Of a stretch of DNA of 64,000 nucleotides, positions 55,967 to 64,000 are shown one piece after another. The DNA lies in NCBI RefSeq assembly GCF_026627445.1, contig NZ_JAPNLJ010000011.1:1-64000 (forward strand). The letters run 5' to 3'. Position 1 is the first letter of the stretch; each line of letters begins with the position of its first letter. The notes beneath the pieces are model-generated. The model saw only the letters and a list, made by a program, of their open reading frames with translations. It was not told the DNA's origin and ran no database searches. A program made the translations under genes and the position numbers. Origin of the DNA: Streptomyces sp. H27-H1. GTDB taxonomy: Bacteria > Actinomycetota > Actinomycetes > Streptomycetales > Streptomycetaceae.

Positions 55967-57316
55967 TTGAGTACGGGACCCGGAGCAGACTCCGCCCCCG
56001 GCCACACATCCACCACTACGCGCACGCCGGGCACCGCCAAGAGCACCAACTCGATGTTCAGCTCGCTGAAGATCCGGAACTACCGGCTCTTCGCCACGGG
56101 CCAGGTCGTCTCGAACACCGGCACCTGGATGCAGCGCATCGCCCAGGACTGGCTGGTCCTGTCGCTGACAGGATCCGCGTCCGCGGTCGGCATCACCATC
56201 GCGCTGCAGTTCCTGCCGATGCTGCTGTTCGGCCTCTACGGAGGCGTACTCGCCGACCGGCTCCCCAAGCGGCCGCTGCTGCTCTGCACGCAGACCGCCA
56301 TGGGCCTCACCGGCCTCGCGCTCGGTGTCCTCACCCTCGCCGGCCACGTCAACGTCTGGCACGTCTACCTCGCCGCCTTCCTCCTCGGCCTGGTCACCGT
56401 CGTGGACAACCCGGCCCGGCAGACCTTCGTCTCCGAAATGGTCGGCAAGGACCAGGTGGCCAACGCGGTCAGCCTGAATTCGGCCAACTTCCAGTCCGCG
56501 CGACTGGTCGGCCCCGCCATCGCCGGTGTCCTGATCACCGCCGTCGGCTCCGGCTGGGCCTTCCTGCTCAACGGCCTGTCCTTCGCGGCCCCGATCGTGG
56601 CCCTGCTGCTGATGCGGACGCGCGACCTGCACCAGGTCGAGGTACAGCCGCGCGCCAAGGGCCAGCTCCGAGAAGGCCTGCGGTACGTCGCCGGGCGCCC
56701 CGATCTGATCTGGCCGATCGTGCTCGTCGGATTCATCGGCACCTTCGGCTTCAACTTCCCGATCTGGCTGTCGGCCTTCGTCAGCAAGGTCTTCCACGGC
56801 GACGCGGGCACCTACGGACTCTTCAACACCCTGATCGCGGCGGGCTCCCTGGCGGGCGCCCTGCTGGCGGCCCGGCGGGGCCTGTCCCGGCTGCGGCTGC
56901 TGGTCGCGGCGGCGGTGCTCTTCTCCTTCCTCCTGCTGGTGACGGCCTTCGCACCGGGGTTCTGGCTGTTCGCGGCGCTTCTGGTACCGCTCGGGGTCTT
57001 CGGCCTGACGGTCAACGTCACCGCCAACTCCAGCGTCCAGATCGCCACCGACCCCGAGATGCGGGGCCGGGTGATGGCCCTGTTCATGATGGTCTTCACC
57101 GGCGGCACCCCGATCGGGGCTCCGCTGGTCGGCTGGATCACGGACACCTACGGCGCCCGGATCGGCATGGCCGCCGGCGGAGCCGTATCGCTGGCCGCGG
57201 CCCTGACCATCGGGCTCGTCCTGTCCCGCGTGGGCAACCTCCGACTCAGCGTGACCCGCCGCGGCGTGACCTTCGTCCCGGCCACGCGCACCCGCGAACT
57301 GGTCACGGCGGCCTGA
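55967..57316 (+). CDS. MFS transporter (enterobactin-exporter-like / MFS_3 type)
   Basis: A 449-residue exporter with about twelve membrane segments. Blocks: FSSLKIRNYRLFATGQVVSN, TWMQRIAQDWLVLSLTGSAS, YGGVLADRLPKRPLLLCTQT, FLLGLVTVVDNPARQTFVSE, ANAVSLNSANFQSARLVGPA, and MRGRVMALFMMVFTGGTPIG. The MFS_3 type includes exporters of siderophores and antibiotics. TTG 55967 is chosen because AGGAGG stands 9 bases before it. It is coupled with the MarR gene and ends in a strong hairpin. Confidence 0.9.
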   Translation: MSTGPGADSAPGHTSTTTRTPGTAKSTNSMFSSLKIRNYRLFATGQVVSNTGTWMQRIAQDWLVLSLTGSASAVGITIALQFLPMLLFGLYGGVLADRLPKRPLLLCTQTAMGLTGLALGVLTLAGHVNVWHVYLAAFLLGLVTVVDNPARQTFVSEMVGKDQVANAVSLNSANFQSARLVGPAIAGVLITAVGSGWAFLLNGLSFAAPIVALLLMRTRDLHQVEVQPRAKGQLREGLRYVAGRPDLIWPIVLVGFIGTFGFNFPIWLSAFVSKVFHGDAGTYGLFNTLIAAGSLAGALLAARRGLSRLRLLVAAAVLFSFLLLVTAFAPGFWLFAALLVPLGVFGLTVNVTANSSVQIATDPEMRGRVMALFMMVFTGGTPIGAPLVGWITDTYGARIGMAAGGAVSLAAALTIGLVLSRVGNLRLSVTRRGVTFVPATRTRELVTAA

Positions 57317-57317
57317 C

Positions 57318-57365
57318 CCGGCCGGGGGCTGGATTGCCCACAGGGCGATTCCGGCCCCCGGCCGG
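57318..57365 (+). terminator. Terminator of the MarR-MFS operon
   Basis: A 12-bp perfect stem CCGGCCGGGGGC (57318-57329) with GCCCCCGGCCGG (57354-57365) holds a further GGA/TCC and CCC/GGG inner pairing. It starts 2 bases after the stop codon. Confidence 0.85.
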
Positions 57366-57456
57366 CCCTGGGCCCTGCCGGGCGCGGCCGGGCCGCCACG
57401 GCCCCGAGGCCTCCGGCAACGGAGCCCCGCGCGGACCGCATCGCTAGGCTCGGCGC

Positions 57457-58047
57457 ATGAGACTCTTCGCAGCCGTCATGCCCCCGGCGAAGGCCGTCGC
57501 AGAGCTGGCCGAAGCCGTACGCGGCCTCCACGACGACCGCCTGCGCTGGACCGCGGAAGCGAGCTGGCACTTCACCCTCGCCTTCATGGGCGAGGTCCAG
57601 GAAGAGCTGCTCCCCGAGCTGCACACCCGCCTGGCCCGCGCGGCCACCCGCTCGGCGCCCTTCCCGCTCCGGATCCACGGATCCGGCCACTTCGGCCACC
57701 GCTCCCTGTGGGCCGGCGCCGCCGGGGATCTCGACGCCCTGCGGATGCTGGCCGAGCGGGCCGACGCCGCCGCCCGGCGCTCCGGGGTGTCCATGGACCA
57801 GCACCACCGGTACACCCCCCACCTCACCCTCGGCCGGCTCCGCGACGAGGCCGACGACGTACGCCCCTACCGCGACGCGCTGGCCTCCTTCGAGGGCGCC
57901 GCCTGGCAGGTCGGGGAGCTGAGCCTGGTCAGGAGCAATCTGCCGGTCTCCGGTGTACCCGGCGAGCAGCCCCGGTACGAGGTGGTCGGCTCCTGGGAAC
58001 TGGGAGAGCCCGCCCCTCCGTACGAAGGGCGGGCTGGGTCGCGTTAG
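57457..58047 (+). CDS. thpR: RNA 2',3'-cyclic phosphodiesterase (2H family)
   Basis: A 196-residue two-histidine phosphoesterase of the ThpR/LigT type. The start is MRLFAAVMPPAKAVAELAEA, and the two motifs HFTLAF and HLTLGR are about 80 residues apart. It opens 2',3'-cyclic phosphate ends of RNA. ATG 57457. A small membrane protein frame follows 9 bases later and might be co-transcribed. Confidence 0.9.
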   Translation: MRLFAAVMPPAKAVAELAEAVRGLHDDRLRWTAEASWHFTLAFMGEVQEELLPELHTRLARAATRSAPFPLRIHGSGHFGHRSLWAGAAGDLDALRMLAERADAAARRSGVSMDQHHRYTPHLTLGRLRDEADDVRPYRDALASFEGAAWQVGELSLVRSNLPVSGVPGEQPRYEVVGSWELGEPAPPYEGRAGSR

Positions 58048-58056
58048 GCTCGACGG

Positions 58057-58146
58057 GTGGATCCCAAGACCAGAAACCGCGTCATGGCCGGTGTGCTCGT
58101 GCTGATGTTCGTCGTCGTCGCCGTGGCCGCCGCCGTCGGACAGTAG
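58057..58146 (+). CDS. 29-residue single-TM small protein
   Basis: GTG 58057 opens MDPKTRNRVMAGVLVLMFVV followed by VAVAAAVGQ. It is one membrane helix after a basic N-terminus and ends just before the convergent aldo/keto reductase. This form of sequence is conserved as I recall in Streptomyces, but I cannot search. The start lies 9 bases after thpR, so it may be its operon partner. Confidence 0.5.
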   Translation: MDPKTRNRVMAGVLVLMFVVVAVAAAVGQ

Positions 58147-58176
58147 GCCCGCGCCCCTCGGGCGGCTGCCCGGCGG

Positions 58177-59166
58177 CTACCAGGCGAACGCCTCCGGAGC
58201 CGCCCCCGGCCCCGGGAAGACCTCGTCCAGCCCCGCCAGCACCTCGGGCGACAGCTCCAGCTCCACCGCCCGCAGCGCGGACGCGAGCTGCTCCGGCGTG
58301 CGCGGTCCGACGATCGGGCCCGTGACCCCGGGCCGCGTCAGCAGCCAGGCCAGGGCGACCTCGCCGGGCTCCAGTCCGTGCTTGTCGAGCAGGTCCTCGT
58401 ACGCCTGTACCTGCGCCCGTACGGAACTGTTCGCGAGGGCCTCCGCCGAGCGCCCCGTGGCCGTCCGCCCCGACTCCGCCGACTTGCGGATCGCCCCGCC
58501 CAGCAGCCCGCCGTGCAGCGGGGACCACGGGATGACCCCGAGCCCGTACGCCTCGGCGGCCGGGATGATCTCCAGCTCCGCCCGTCGCTCGGCGAGGTTG
58601 TAGAGGCACTGCTCGCTCACGAGGCCGAGCCGGCCGGAGCGCGCCGCGGCCTCGTTGGCCTGGGCGATCTTCCAGCCGGGGAAGTTCGAGGATCCCGCGT
58701 AGAGGATCTTGCCCTGCTGGATCAGGACCTCGACGGCCTGCCAGATCTCCTCGAAGGGCGTCAGCCGGTCCACGTGGTGGAACTGGTAGACGTCGATGTA
58801 GTCGGTGTTCAGGCGCTTGAGGCTGGCGTCGACGGCCCGCCGGATGTTCAGCGCCGACAGCCTGTCGTAGTTGGGCCAGGGGTCGCCCTCCGCGGCCATG
58901 CTCCCGTAGACCTTGGTGGCGAGCACCGTCTTGTCACGGCGGCCGCCGCCCTGGCCGAACCAGGTGCCGATGATTTCCTCGGTACGGCCCTTGTTCTCAC
59001 CCCACCCGTACACATTGGCCGTGTCGAAGTAGTTGATTCCGGCGTCGAGGGCCGTGTCCATGAGGGCATGGCTCTCCGGCTCGCCCGTCTGGGGGCCGAA
59101 GTTCATGGTGCCGAGGACAAGTCGGCTGACCTTGAGACCGGTGCGTCCGAGCTGCGTGTACTCCAT
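58177..59166 (-). CDS. Aldo/keto reductase
   Basis: A 329-residue NADPH enzyme of the YajO/general stress 69 type. The catalytic tetrad is visible: Asp in NYFDTANVYGWGENKGRTEE, Tyr in NVYGWG, Lys in VLATKVYG and His in VYQFHHVDRL. The NADP-binding end is GPIVGPRTPEQLASALRAVE. ATG 59166 with AGGTG 7 bases upstream is preferred to GTG 59172. It reduces an aldehyde or ketone that is not known. Confidence 0.92.
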   Translation of the reverse strand: MEYTQLGRTGLKVSRLVLGTMNFGPQTGEPESHALMDTALDAGINYFDTANVYGWGENKGRTEEIIGTWFGQGGGRRDKTVLATKVYGSMAAEGDPWPNYDRLSALNIRRAVDASLKRLNTDYIDVYQFHHVDRLTPFEEIWQAVEVLIQQGKILYAGSSNFPGWKIAQANEAAARSGRLGLVSEQCLYNLAERRAELEIIPAAEAYGLGVIPWSPLHGGLLGGAIRKSAESGRTATGRSAEALANSSVRAQVQAYEDLLDKHGLEPGEVALAWLLTRPGVTGPIVGPRTPEQLASALRAVELELSPEVLAGLDEVFPGPGAAPEAFAW

Positions 59167-59225
59167 GGGCACCTAGCCAACTGCCTGGAGTGCGCTCGAA
59201 GCAAGAGCCCTCGGTGAAGGGCGTG

Positions 59226-59918
59226 TTACGTGTCCTGCCGGGGCCGGTAGGGACCGCCCAGGTCCCAGGCCTGGTGGAGGACCGCCGCGAACTCCCCGGC
59301 CAGGCGGTGCTCGCCGGAGGCGTTGGGGTGCGTGCCGTCGTAGGTGTCCCGGTGGATCTCGTACGAGTCCGGGCGCGCGGCCAGCAGGATTGGCGAGGCG
59401 GGGGTCGACAGGTCGGCGACCGCCTTCGCGAGCAGCTCGTTGAAGAGCTCGACCTGCGCCGCAAAGGGTGCGTCGTCCTGGGCCCGGACGTTGGGGATGA
59501 CGGGCAGCAGGACCATCCGGATTCCGGGCCGGGCGGCGCGGGCCCCGGTGATGAACCGGCGGACGTTGGCGGTGGTGCCCTCGGCGGCGGTGTAGAAGCC
59601 GAGGTCGATCAGGCCGAGCGAGACGAGCAGTACGTCGGCCTCGCCGGAGCGGACCGCGGGGCCTATGAGCGGCGCCATGTGCTGCCAGCCCTCGCCCCAG
59701 CCGGCCAGGTGGCGGCGGGCGTCGGCGGGGAACCCGGGGTCGGCGTACGCATGGCTGGTCGGCGCGTCCGCGAGGGTGTCGTAGAGCGCGCTGCGGGGGC
59801 CGACGATCTCGTACGGGCCGCCGAAGGTGGTGTCGAGGTGCTGCCACATCCGGTAGCGCCAGGTGTAGTCACCGGCGCGCCCGACGGTCATGGAGTCCCC
59901 GACGAACATGAAACGCAT
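59226..59918 (-). CDS. GDSL/SGNH-family hydrolase
   Basis: A 230-residue SGNH hydrolase. Block I is MRFMFVGDSMTVGRAG (catalytic Ser in GDSM), and block V holds DGTHPNASGEHRLA (Asp and His). The Gly of block II is near LVSLGLIDLGF, where the Asn of block III (GxND) is not obvious. It has no signal peptide, so it acts in the cell unless the start lies upstream. ATG 59918 is at the family start; extension to 59969 is possible. Confidence 0.82.
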   Translation of the reverse strand: MRFMFVGDSMTVGRAGDYTWRYRMWQHLDTTFGGPYEIVGPRSALYDTLADAPTSHAYADPGFPADARRHLAGWGEGWQHMAPLIGPAVRSGEADVLLVSLGLIDLGFYTAAEGTTANVRRFITGARAARPGIRMVLLPVIPNVRAQDDAPFAAQVELFNELLAKAVADLSTPASPILLAARPDSYEIHRDTYDGTHPNASGEHRLAGEFAAVLHQAWDLGGPYRPRQDT

Positions 59919-59995
59919 CCGGTCATCTTCGCGGATCACGGGGGCCGCGGCCCCTGTGATGCCGGACACGCGGGACAGGCTGGCAGGCTAGGGGG

Positions 59996-61039
59996 ATGCG
60001 CCCGCACCCGCTGCCCCTGACCGCCGCCGTCGTCACGGCCGTTGCCGCCGCCGTTGGCGCCGGCCTCGCCCTGCCGCCGGTGGCCGCCTACGCCGCGCCC
60101 GGCCCCGCCGCGTCCGGGTTCACGATCACCGACCCCCGGATCAAGGAGTCGAGCGGGCTCGCGGCCAGCCGGATCCACCCGGGCGTGTACTGGACGCACA
60201 ACGACAGCGACGACGGCCCGTACGTGTACGGCGTGGACTCGGCGACCGGGAAGACGGTCGCGCGGATCACGATGACGGGCATCGGCAGCCCCCGGGACAT
60301 CGAGGGGATCTCGCTGGGCCCGGACGGGCAGCTGTACGTCGGCGACATCGGGGACAACCGGGGCGGCTCCTGGGACCACGTGTGGATCTACCGCTTCCCC
60401 GAGCCCAAGAAGCTCGGGAACGCCACGCTCAAGGCCGCGCAGTTCACCGTGAAGTACGCCGACGGGCCCCGGAACGCGGAGGCGCTGATGGTCCATCCGG
60501 TGACCGGGCGGGTGTACATCGCGAGCAAGGACGAGCGGGAGGGCGGGCTCTACGAGGGTCCGGCGACGCTGACCACGAGCGGTACGAACACCTTCCGGCG
60601 GATCGGGGACGTCCCGTGGGTCACCGACGGTGCGTTCTCCCCGGACGGGGGGCGGCTCGCGCTGCGGGGGTACCTGTGGGCGAGGACGTACCCGTGGAAG
60701 GACGGCAGACCGGCCGGCGACGGGGAGTCGGTGGCCGCGCCGTGGCAGGGACAGGCCGAGTCCGTGACGTACACGGCGGACGGGTCCGCGCTGATGTTCG
60801 GCGCGGAGGGGGCGAACAGCCGGGTCGTCGCCGTTGCGGTGGGTCCGGCGACGGACCCGGGCCCGTCCGGCCCGTCGGGGTCGCCGTCCCGCGCGCCGTC
60901 GGGCTCGGCCGCACCGGGGGCGGGGTCCTCCGCCGGGCCCTCGGACGGGAACTTCACCAAGGGGGCCTTCGTGCTGGTCGCGGCCATGGGCCTGACCCTG
61001 GCCGCGAAGCGGATCCTGCGACGGCGCCCCAATCCCTGA
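59996..61039 (+). CDS. Secreted beta-propeller-like protein with C-terminal membrane anchor
   Basis: A 347-residue protein. The signal peptide ends VAAYAAPGP. A propeller-type region follows (IKESSGLAASRIHPGVYWTH, GIGSPRDIEGISLGPDGQLY, GDIGDNRGGSWDHVWIYRFP). This resembles esterase-like phytase or SdiA-regulated types. A Ser/Pro-rich stalk (GPSGPSGSPSRAPSGSAAPG) and one membrane segment (GAFVLVAAMGLTLAAKRIL) with a basic end follow, which is a surface-anchored layout. ATG 59996 is used. It is divergent from the GDSL gene across 77 bases. Confidence 0.8.
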   Translation: MRPHPLPLTAAVVTAVAAAVGAGLALPPVAAYAAPGPAASGFTITDPRIKESSGLAASRIHPGVYWTHNDSDDGPYVYGVDSATGKTVARITMTGIGSPRDIEGISLGPDGQLYVGDIGDNRGGSWDHVWIYRFPEPKKLGNATLKAAQFTVKYADGPRNAEALMVHPVTGRVYIASKDEREGGLYEGPATLTTSGTNTFRRIGDVPWVTDGAFSPDGGRLALRGYLWARTYPWKDGRPAGDGESVAAPWQGQAESVTYTADGSALMFGAEGANSRVVAVAVGPATDPGPSGPSGSPSRAPSGSAAPGAGSSAGPSDGNFTKGAFVLVAAMGLTLAAKRILRRRPNP

Positions 61040-61056
61040 CCCTCCGGGGACGGGGA

Positions 61057-61097
61057 CGGGGGCTGGGGTACGGGGGCTGGGGTACGGGGGCTGGGGT
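61057..61097. repeat. 14-bp tandem repeat
   Basis: Three copies of CGGGGGCTGGGGTA, the last with one change, stand between the propeller gene and the ABC ATPase gene. The rich G run could form a quadruplex. Confidence 0.75.
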
Positions 61098-61103
61098 CCC
61101 GGG

Positions 61104-62405
61104 CTATCCCCGGCCGGTGTCCTCGTCGAGCCGGTACTCCTCGCCGTCCGCGTGGTACCCGTACAGCTCCCCGTAGCGGCCCCAGTCCGTCGCCGTCTCC
61201 AGCTGCTGTTCCAGCTGCTCGCTCGTGTAGTGGTGCGAGAGCAGGTCGCGGAAGAACCCGGCCCGCTGCGTACCGCCCCGCGAGCGCTGCAGGGTGCTGT
61301 GGATCAGGTGCACCAGCGGGACTTCCATCGCCCCTTCCGCGAACAGCTCCTTCGACTCCTGTACGTCGGCCCCCGCGAAGGCGGTGCCGCGCGCGGTCAG
61401 CACCAGGTGCAGGTCCCGTACCTCGGCCAGGCCCAGCAGCTCCAGCCCGTCCACCAGGGGCAGCAGGTCGTCCACCTCCAGGCCCAGCTCCTCGGCGAGG
61501 TCGGCGAGGTCCTCGCGGCCGTCGCCGGTGCCCCGCTGGAGCACGATCTCGGCGAGACCCGCCATCCCGTCGACGCTGGCCGCCGGGAGCGGGGTGTTGG
61601 CCGGGGTCCGCTTGGCCGGCGGGGCCGCGGCCGGGGTCTTGGCGGTACGGCCGGTCATCACCGCGTACACGGCGTCCACGATCCGCTCGAAGTCGGCGCC
61701 GTTACGGTCCCGGGGGCGGGCCAGGTCCACCGCGAAGGTCTCCTTGATGGTGCCGTAGGGGCGGGAGCCCAGCACCACCACGCGGTCGGCCATCAGCACG
61801 GCCTCCTCGATGTTGTGCGTGACCAGCACCACCGCCTTGGCGGGGAAGCGGTCCGAGGCCCACAGCTCCATCAGCTCGCCGCGCAGGTTCTCCGCGGTGA
61901 GCACGTCGAGCGCGGAGAACGGCTCGTCCATCATCAGCACGTCCGGCTCCACGACGAGCGCCCGGGCGAAACCGACGCGCTGGCGCATCCCGCCGCTGAG
62001 CTCCTTCGGGTAGGCCGACTCGAAGCCGTCGAGACCGATCAGGTCGATCGCCTCCACCGCCTGCCGGGCCCGCGCCTCGCGGTCCATGCCCTTGGCCTCC
62101 AGGCCCAGTTCCACGTTCTGCCGCACCGTCAGCCAGGGCAGCAGCGCGAACGTCTGGAACACCATCGCCGTGCCCGGGTTCGCCCCGCGCAGCTCCTCGC
62201 CCCGGTAGATGACCGAGCCGGAGCTGGCGGGGATCAGCCCGGCGAGGCAGCGCAGCAGAGTGGACTTGCCGCTGCCCGACTTGCCGAGGAGCGCGACGAT
62301 CTCGCCCTCGCGGATCTCCAGGTCGATGCCGCCGAGCACGGGCAGCTCCCCGTCGGCGCCGGCGTAGGACTTGGTGAGGGCGGCGGCCTGGAGGATCGTG
62401 GTCAT
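61104..62405 (-). CDS. ABC importer ATP-binding subunit (nitrate/sulfonate type) with C-terminal extension
   Basis: A 433-residue ATPase. Walker A GKSGSGKSTLLRC (about residues 40-48), Q-loop VFQTFALLPW, signature LSGGMRQRVGFARAL, Walker B VLMMDEPFSALD and VLVTHNIEEA are intact. After about residue 260 there is an Ala/Pro linker and the AAA-associated domain (DLADLAEELGLEVDDLLPLV, HLIHSTLQRSRGGTQRAGFF), seen in NrtD/SsuB-like proteins of this type. With the two-domain permease encoded upstream (73 bases away) it forms an importer. The substrate and the binding protein are not in the window. Confidence 0.88.
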   Translation of the reverse strand: MTTILQAAALTKSYAGADGELPVLGGIDLEIREGEIVALLGKSGSGKSTLLRCLAGLIPASSGSVIYRGEELRGANPGTAMVFQTFALLPWLTVRQNVELGLEAKGMDREARARQAVEAIDLIGLDGFESAYPKELSGGMRQRVGFARALVVEPDVLMMDEPFSALDVLTAENLRGELMELWASDRFPAKAVVLVTHNIEEAVLMADRVVVLGSRPYGTIKETFAVDLARPRDRNGADFERIVDAVYAVMTGRTAKTPAAAPPAKRTPANTPLPAASVDGMAGLAEIVLQRGTGDGREDLADLAEELGLEVDDLLPLVDGLELLGLAEVRDLHLVLTARGTAFAGADVQESKELFAEGAMEVPLVHLIHSTLQRSRGGTQRAGFFRDLLSHHYTSEQLEQQLETATDWGRYGELYGYHADGEEYRLDEDTGRG

Positions 62406-62477
62406 CGGGGCGGGCTCCTCGGATCGGGCGGACTCGACGCGCGGACGTGGGCTGGGGCAGGGGCAGGGGCCGAGGGG

Positions 62478-64000
62478 TCAGATGGAGTAGCGGCGCTCCG
62501 CGAGCCGGTACAGCGGCCGCCAGAACAGCCGGTTGAGGCCGACGACGTACAGGCTCATGACGGCGATCCCGGCGATCAGCTTGGGGAAGTCCCCGGACTC
62601 GGTGGCGTGGAAGATGTACGCGCCCAGGCCGCTCGCGGAGAGCGTGGTACCGGCGAAGGTGACGACCTCGCCGACGATGGAGGCGTTCCAGGCTCCGCCC
62701 GAGGCGGTGATGCCGCCGGTGACGTACGAGGGGAACACCGCCGGGATGATCAGGCGCTTCCAGCGCTGGAGCCCGCGTACCCCGAGGTCGTCCATGGCCT
62801 CCTTGAGGTCGGAGGGAATGGACATGGCGCCGGCGATGGAGTTGAAGAGGATGTACCACTGCGCGCCGAGGGCCATCAGCAGGACGCAGCCGATGTTGAT
62901 GTTCAGCCCGGTCTTGAGGAAGAACCAGACGGCCACCGGGAAGAGCAGGTTCGCGGGGAAGCTCGCCAGCACCTGCACCACGGGCTGGGCGATCTTCGTG
63001 AGCCGGGGCGAGGAGCCGATCCACACGCCTACGGGCACCCACACGACGGTGGCGGCGGCGACCAGCACGATCACCCGGACGAAGGTGATCAGCCCGAGCA
63101 GCAGTGGCTCCCCGAAGACGCCGAGGCCGGTCTCGCGCTGCAGGTAGCGCGCCAGGTCGTACAGGCCCCACAGGATGACGGCTCCGGCGACGACGCCGAA
63201 GACCACGTCACCGGTCCGGCGGCGGCCCGGGTCCACGGACAGCGACCTGTCGTCGCGGCCCAGTACACGGGCGGCCCGGCCGGTGGCATCGCGGGCGGGG
63301 GCGGTGGCGCGGCCCAGCAGCCGGGGCCAGTGGGAGCGGCGCAGGAAGTCCAGTACGTAGCTGCGCTGGACGTCGGTGGACTCGGACTGCTCGTTCTTGT
63401 ACTTCTCCGCCCAGGCCGTGAGGGGCCGCCAGAAGAGGAAGTTGACGGTGACGATGGTGACGGTCATCGCGAGGATGACCCAGCCGACCTTCCCGAGGTC
63501 CCCCTCGCCGATCGCCGTGCCCGCGTACGAACCGAGTCCGGGGACGGCGTAGTCGGTACCGGAGACGGACACCGCCTCGGAGGCGACGAGCATGAACCAG
63601 CCGCCGGCGAAGCTCATCATGCCGTTCCACACCAGGTCGATGACTCCGGCGGGGACCTCCACGCGCCAAAAACGCATCCAGCGGGTGAAGCCGAACGAGC
63701 GGGAGACTTCGTCGAGTTCGCGGGGGAGGGAGGTCAGGGTGGCGTAGAACCCGAAGGTCATGTTCCAGGCCTGCGAAGTGAAGATGGCGAAGATGACGGC
63801 GCATTCGAGGCCGAGCAGGGAGCCCGGGAACAGGGCGACGAAGAAGGTGACGAGGACGGAGAGGAAGCCGAGGACGGGGACGGACTGGAGGATGTCCAGG
63901 GCCGGGATCAGCACCCGCTCCAGGCGGCGGCTGCGGGCGGCGGCGTAGGCGTACCCGAAGGTGAAGACCACGGAGGCGATCAGCGCGATGAACATCCGCA
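62478..64000 (-). CDS. ABC importer permease, two fused membrane domains (5' end outside the window)
   Basis: The frame is open at the right edge, so the start lies beyond 64000. At least 506 residues are seen, with two BPD_transp_1 domains. The first has the EAA-like loop LPRELDEVSRSFGFTRWMRF and the second IPSDLKEAMDDLGVRGLQRW. Between them is a polar linker (NEQSESTDVQRSYVLDFLRR) of about 70 residues. Fused permeases of this sort act with a nitrate/sulfonate-type ATPase, here encoded downstream. It ends AERRYSI. Confidence 0.88.
   Translation of the reverse strand, partial: RMFIALIASVVFTFGYAYAAARSRRLERVLIPALDILQSVPVLGFLSVLVTFFVALFPGSLLGLECAVIFAIFTSQAWNMTFGFYATLTSLPRELDEVSRSFGFTRWMRFWRVEVPAGVIDLVWNGMMSFAGGWFMLVASEAVSVSGTDYAVPGLGSYAGTAIGEGDLGKVGWVILAMTVTIVTVNFLFWRPLTAWAEKYKNEQSESTDVQRSYVLDFLRRSHWPRLLGRATAPARDATGRAARVLGRDDRSLSVDPGRRRTGDVVFGVVAGAVILWGLYDLARYLQRETGLGVFGEPLLLGLITFVRVIVLVAAATVVWVPVGVWIGSSPRLTKIAQPVVQVLASFPANLLFPVAVWFFLKTGLNINIGCVLLMALGAQWYILFNSIAGAMSIPSDLKEAMDDLGVRGLQRWKRLIIPAVFPSYVTGGITASGGAWNASIVGEVVTFAGTTLSASGLGAYIFHATESGDFPKLIAGIAVMSLYVVGLNRLFWRPLYRLAERRYSI

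Overview
The window is a piece of an actinobacterial chromosome, almost certainly Streptomyces or a close relative. It is very GC rich, with G or C at most third codon positions and frequent GTG and TTG starts. Its gene content is typical of that genus: an AfsR-like regulator with a BTAD domain, the iron regulator DmdR1, a class F sortase, ArsR/DUF5937 and LuxR-type regulators, and DUF2530. No rRNA, tRNA or CRISPR array is visible. Genus and orthology statements come from reading the sequence and from memory of the families, not from searches.

Region by region. 1-8.2 kb: fragment of a secreted protein, an NsdA-like regulator, a prim-pol protein, an ABC exporter pair with a very strong terminator, a secreted serine hydrolase, then a scar where two 5'-truncated genes abut head to head. 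8.3-14.6 kb: an oxidoreductase pair divergent from an AfsR-like regulator, then an alpha/beta hydrolase. 15-18 kb: dmdR1 divergent from a SIS-domain gene with a DasR-like operator between them, and a PAS/GAF protein. 18.1-20.2 kb: a stand-alone IscB gene (RNA-guided nuclease, OMEGA type) preceded by a densely structured stretch that looks like its omega RNA and followed by a micro-ORF and a large inverted repeat. 20.2-22.2 kb: pdxH and a citrate synthase-like gene. 22.2-31.4 kb: a catabolic cluster (TetR, enoyl-CoA hydratase, acyl-CoA dehydrogenase, biotin carboxylase/BCCP, carboxyltransferase, AtuA homologue, TIGR03084-like protein) resembling the acyclic terpene (Atu) or leucine (Liu) type of acyl-CoA carboxylation pathway. 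31.7-40 kb: HAD hydrolase, an unusual membrane-protein/haem-oxygenase-like pair, an EamA exporter, a fused FAD/Fe-S oxidoreductase and serC. 40.4-47.5 kb: secreted protein plus sortase, TerD, a giant sacsin/Hsp90-like ATPase and a secreted beta-sandwich protein. 47.5-64 kb: ArsR-MFS pair, PIN toxin-antitoxin, P-type ATPase, NCS2 purine permease, RHH protein, MarR-MFS pair, 2H phosphoesterase, aldo/keto reductase, GDSL hydrolase, a propeller protein, and an ABC importer that runs off the window.

Recurring themes. Several genes form translationally coupled sets: 4-nt overlaps run through the catabolic cluster, the oxidoreductase pair and the toxin-antitoxin pair. Three copies of a GC-rich intergenic repeat family occur; two of them lie inside long reading frames and are translated as low-complexity interdomain linkers. 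The most promising features for new biology are the IscB locus, whose guide-RNA-like region is in frame with the protein and has no start codon near the conserved N-terminus, and the two-gene unit at 32.85-34.7 kb.
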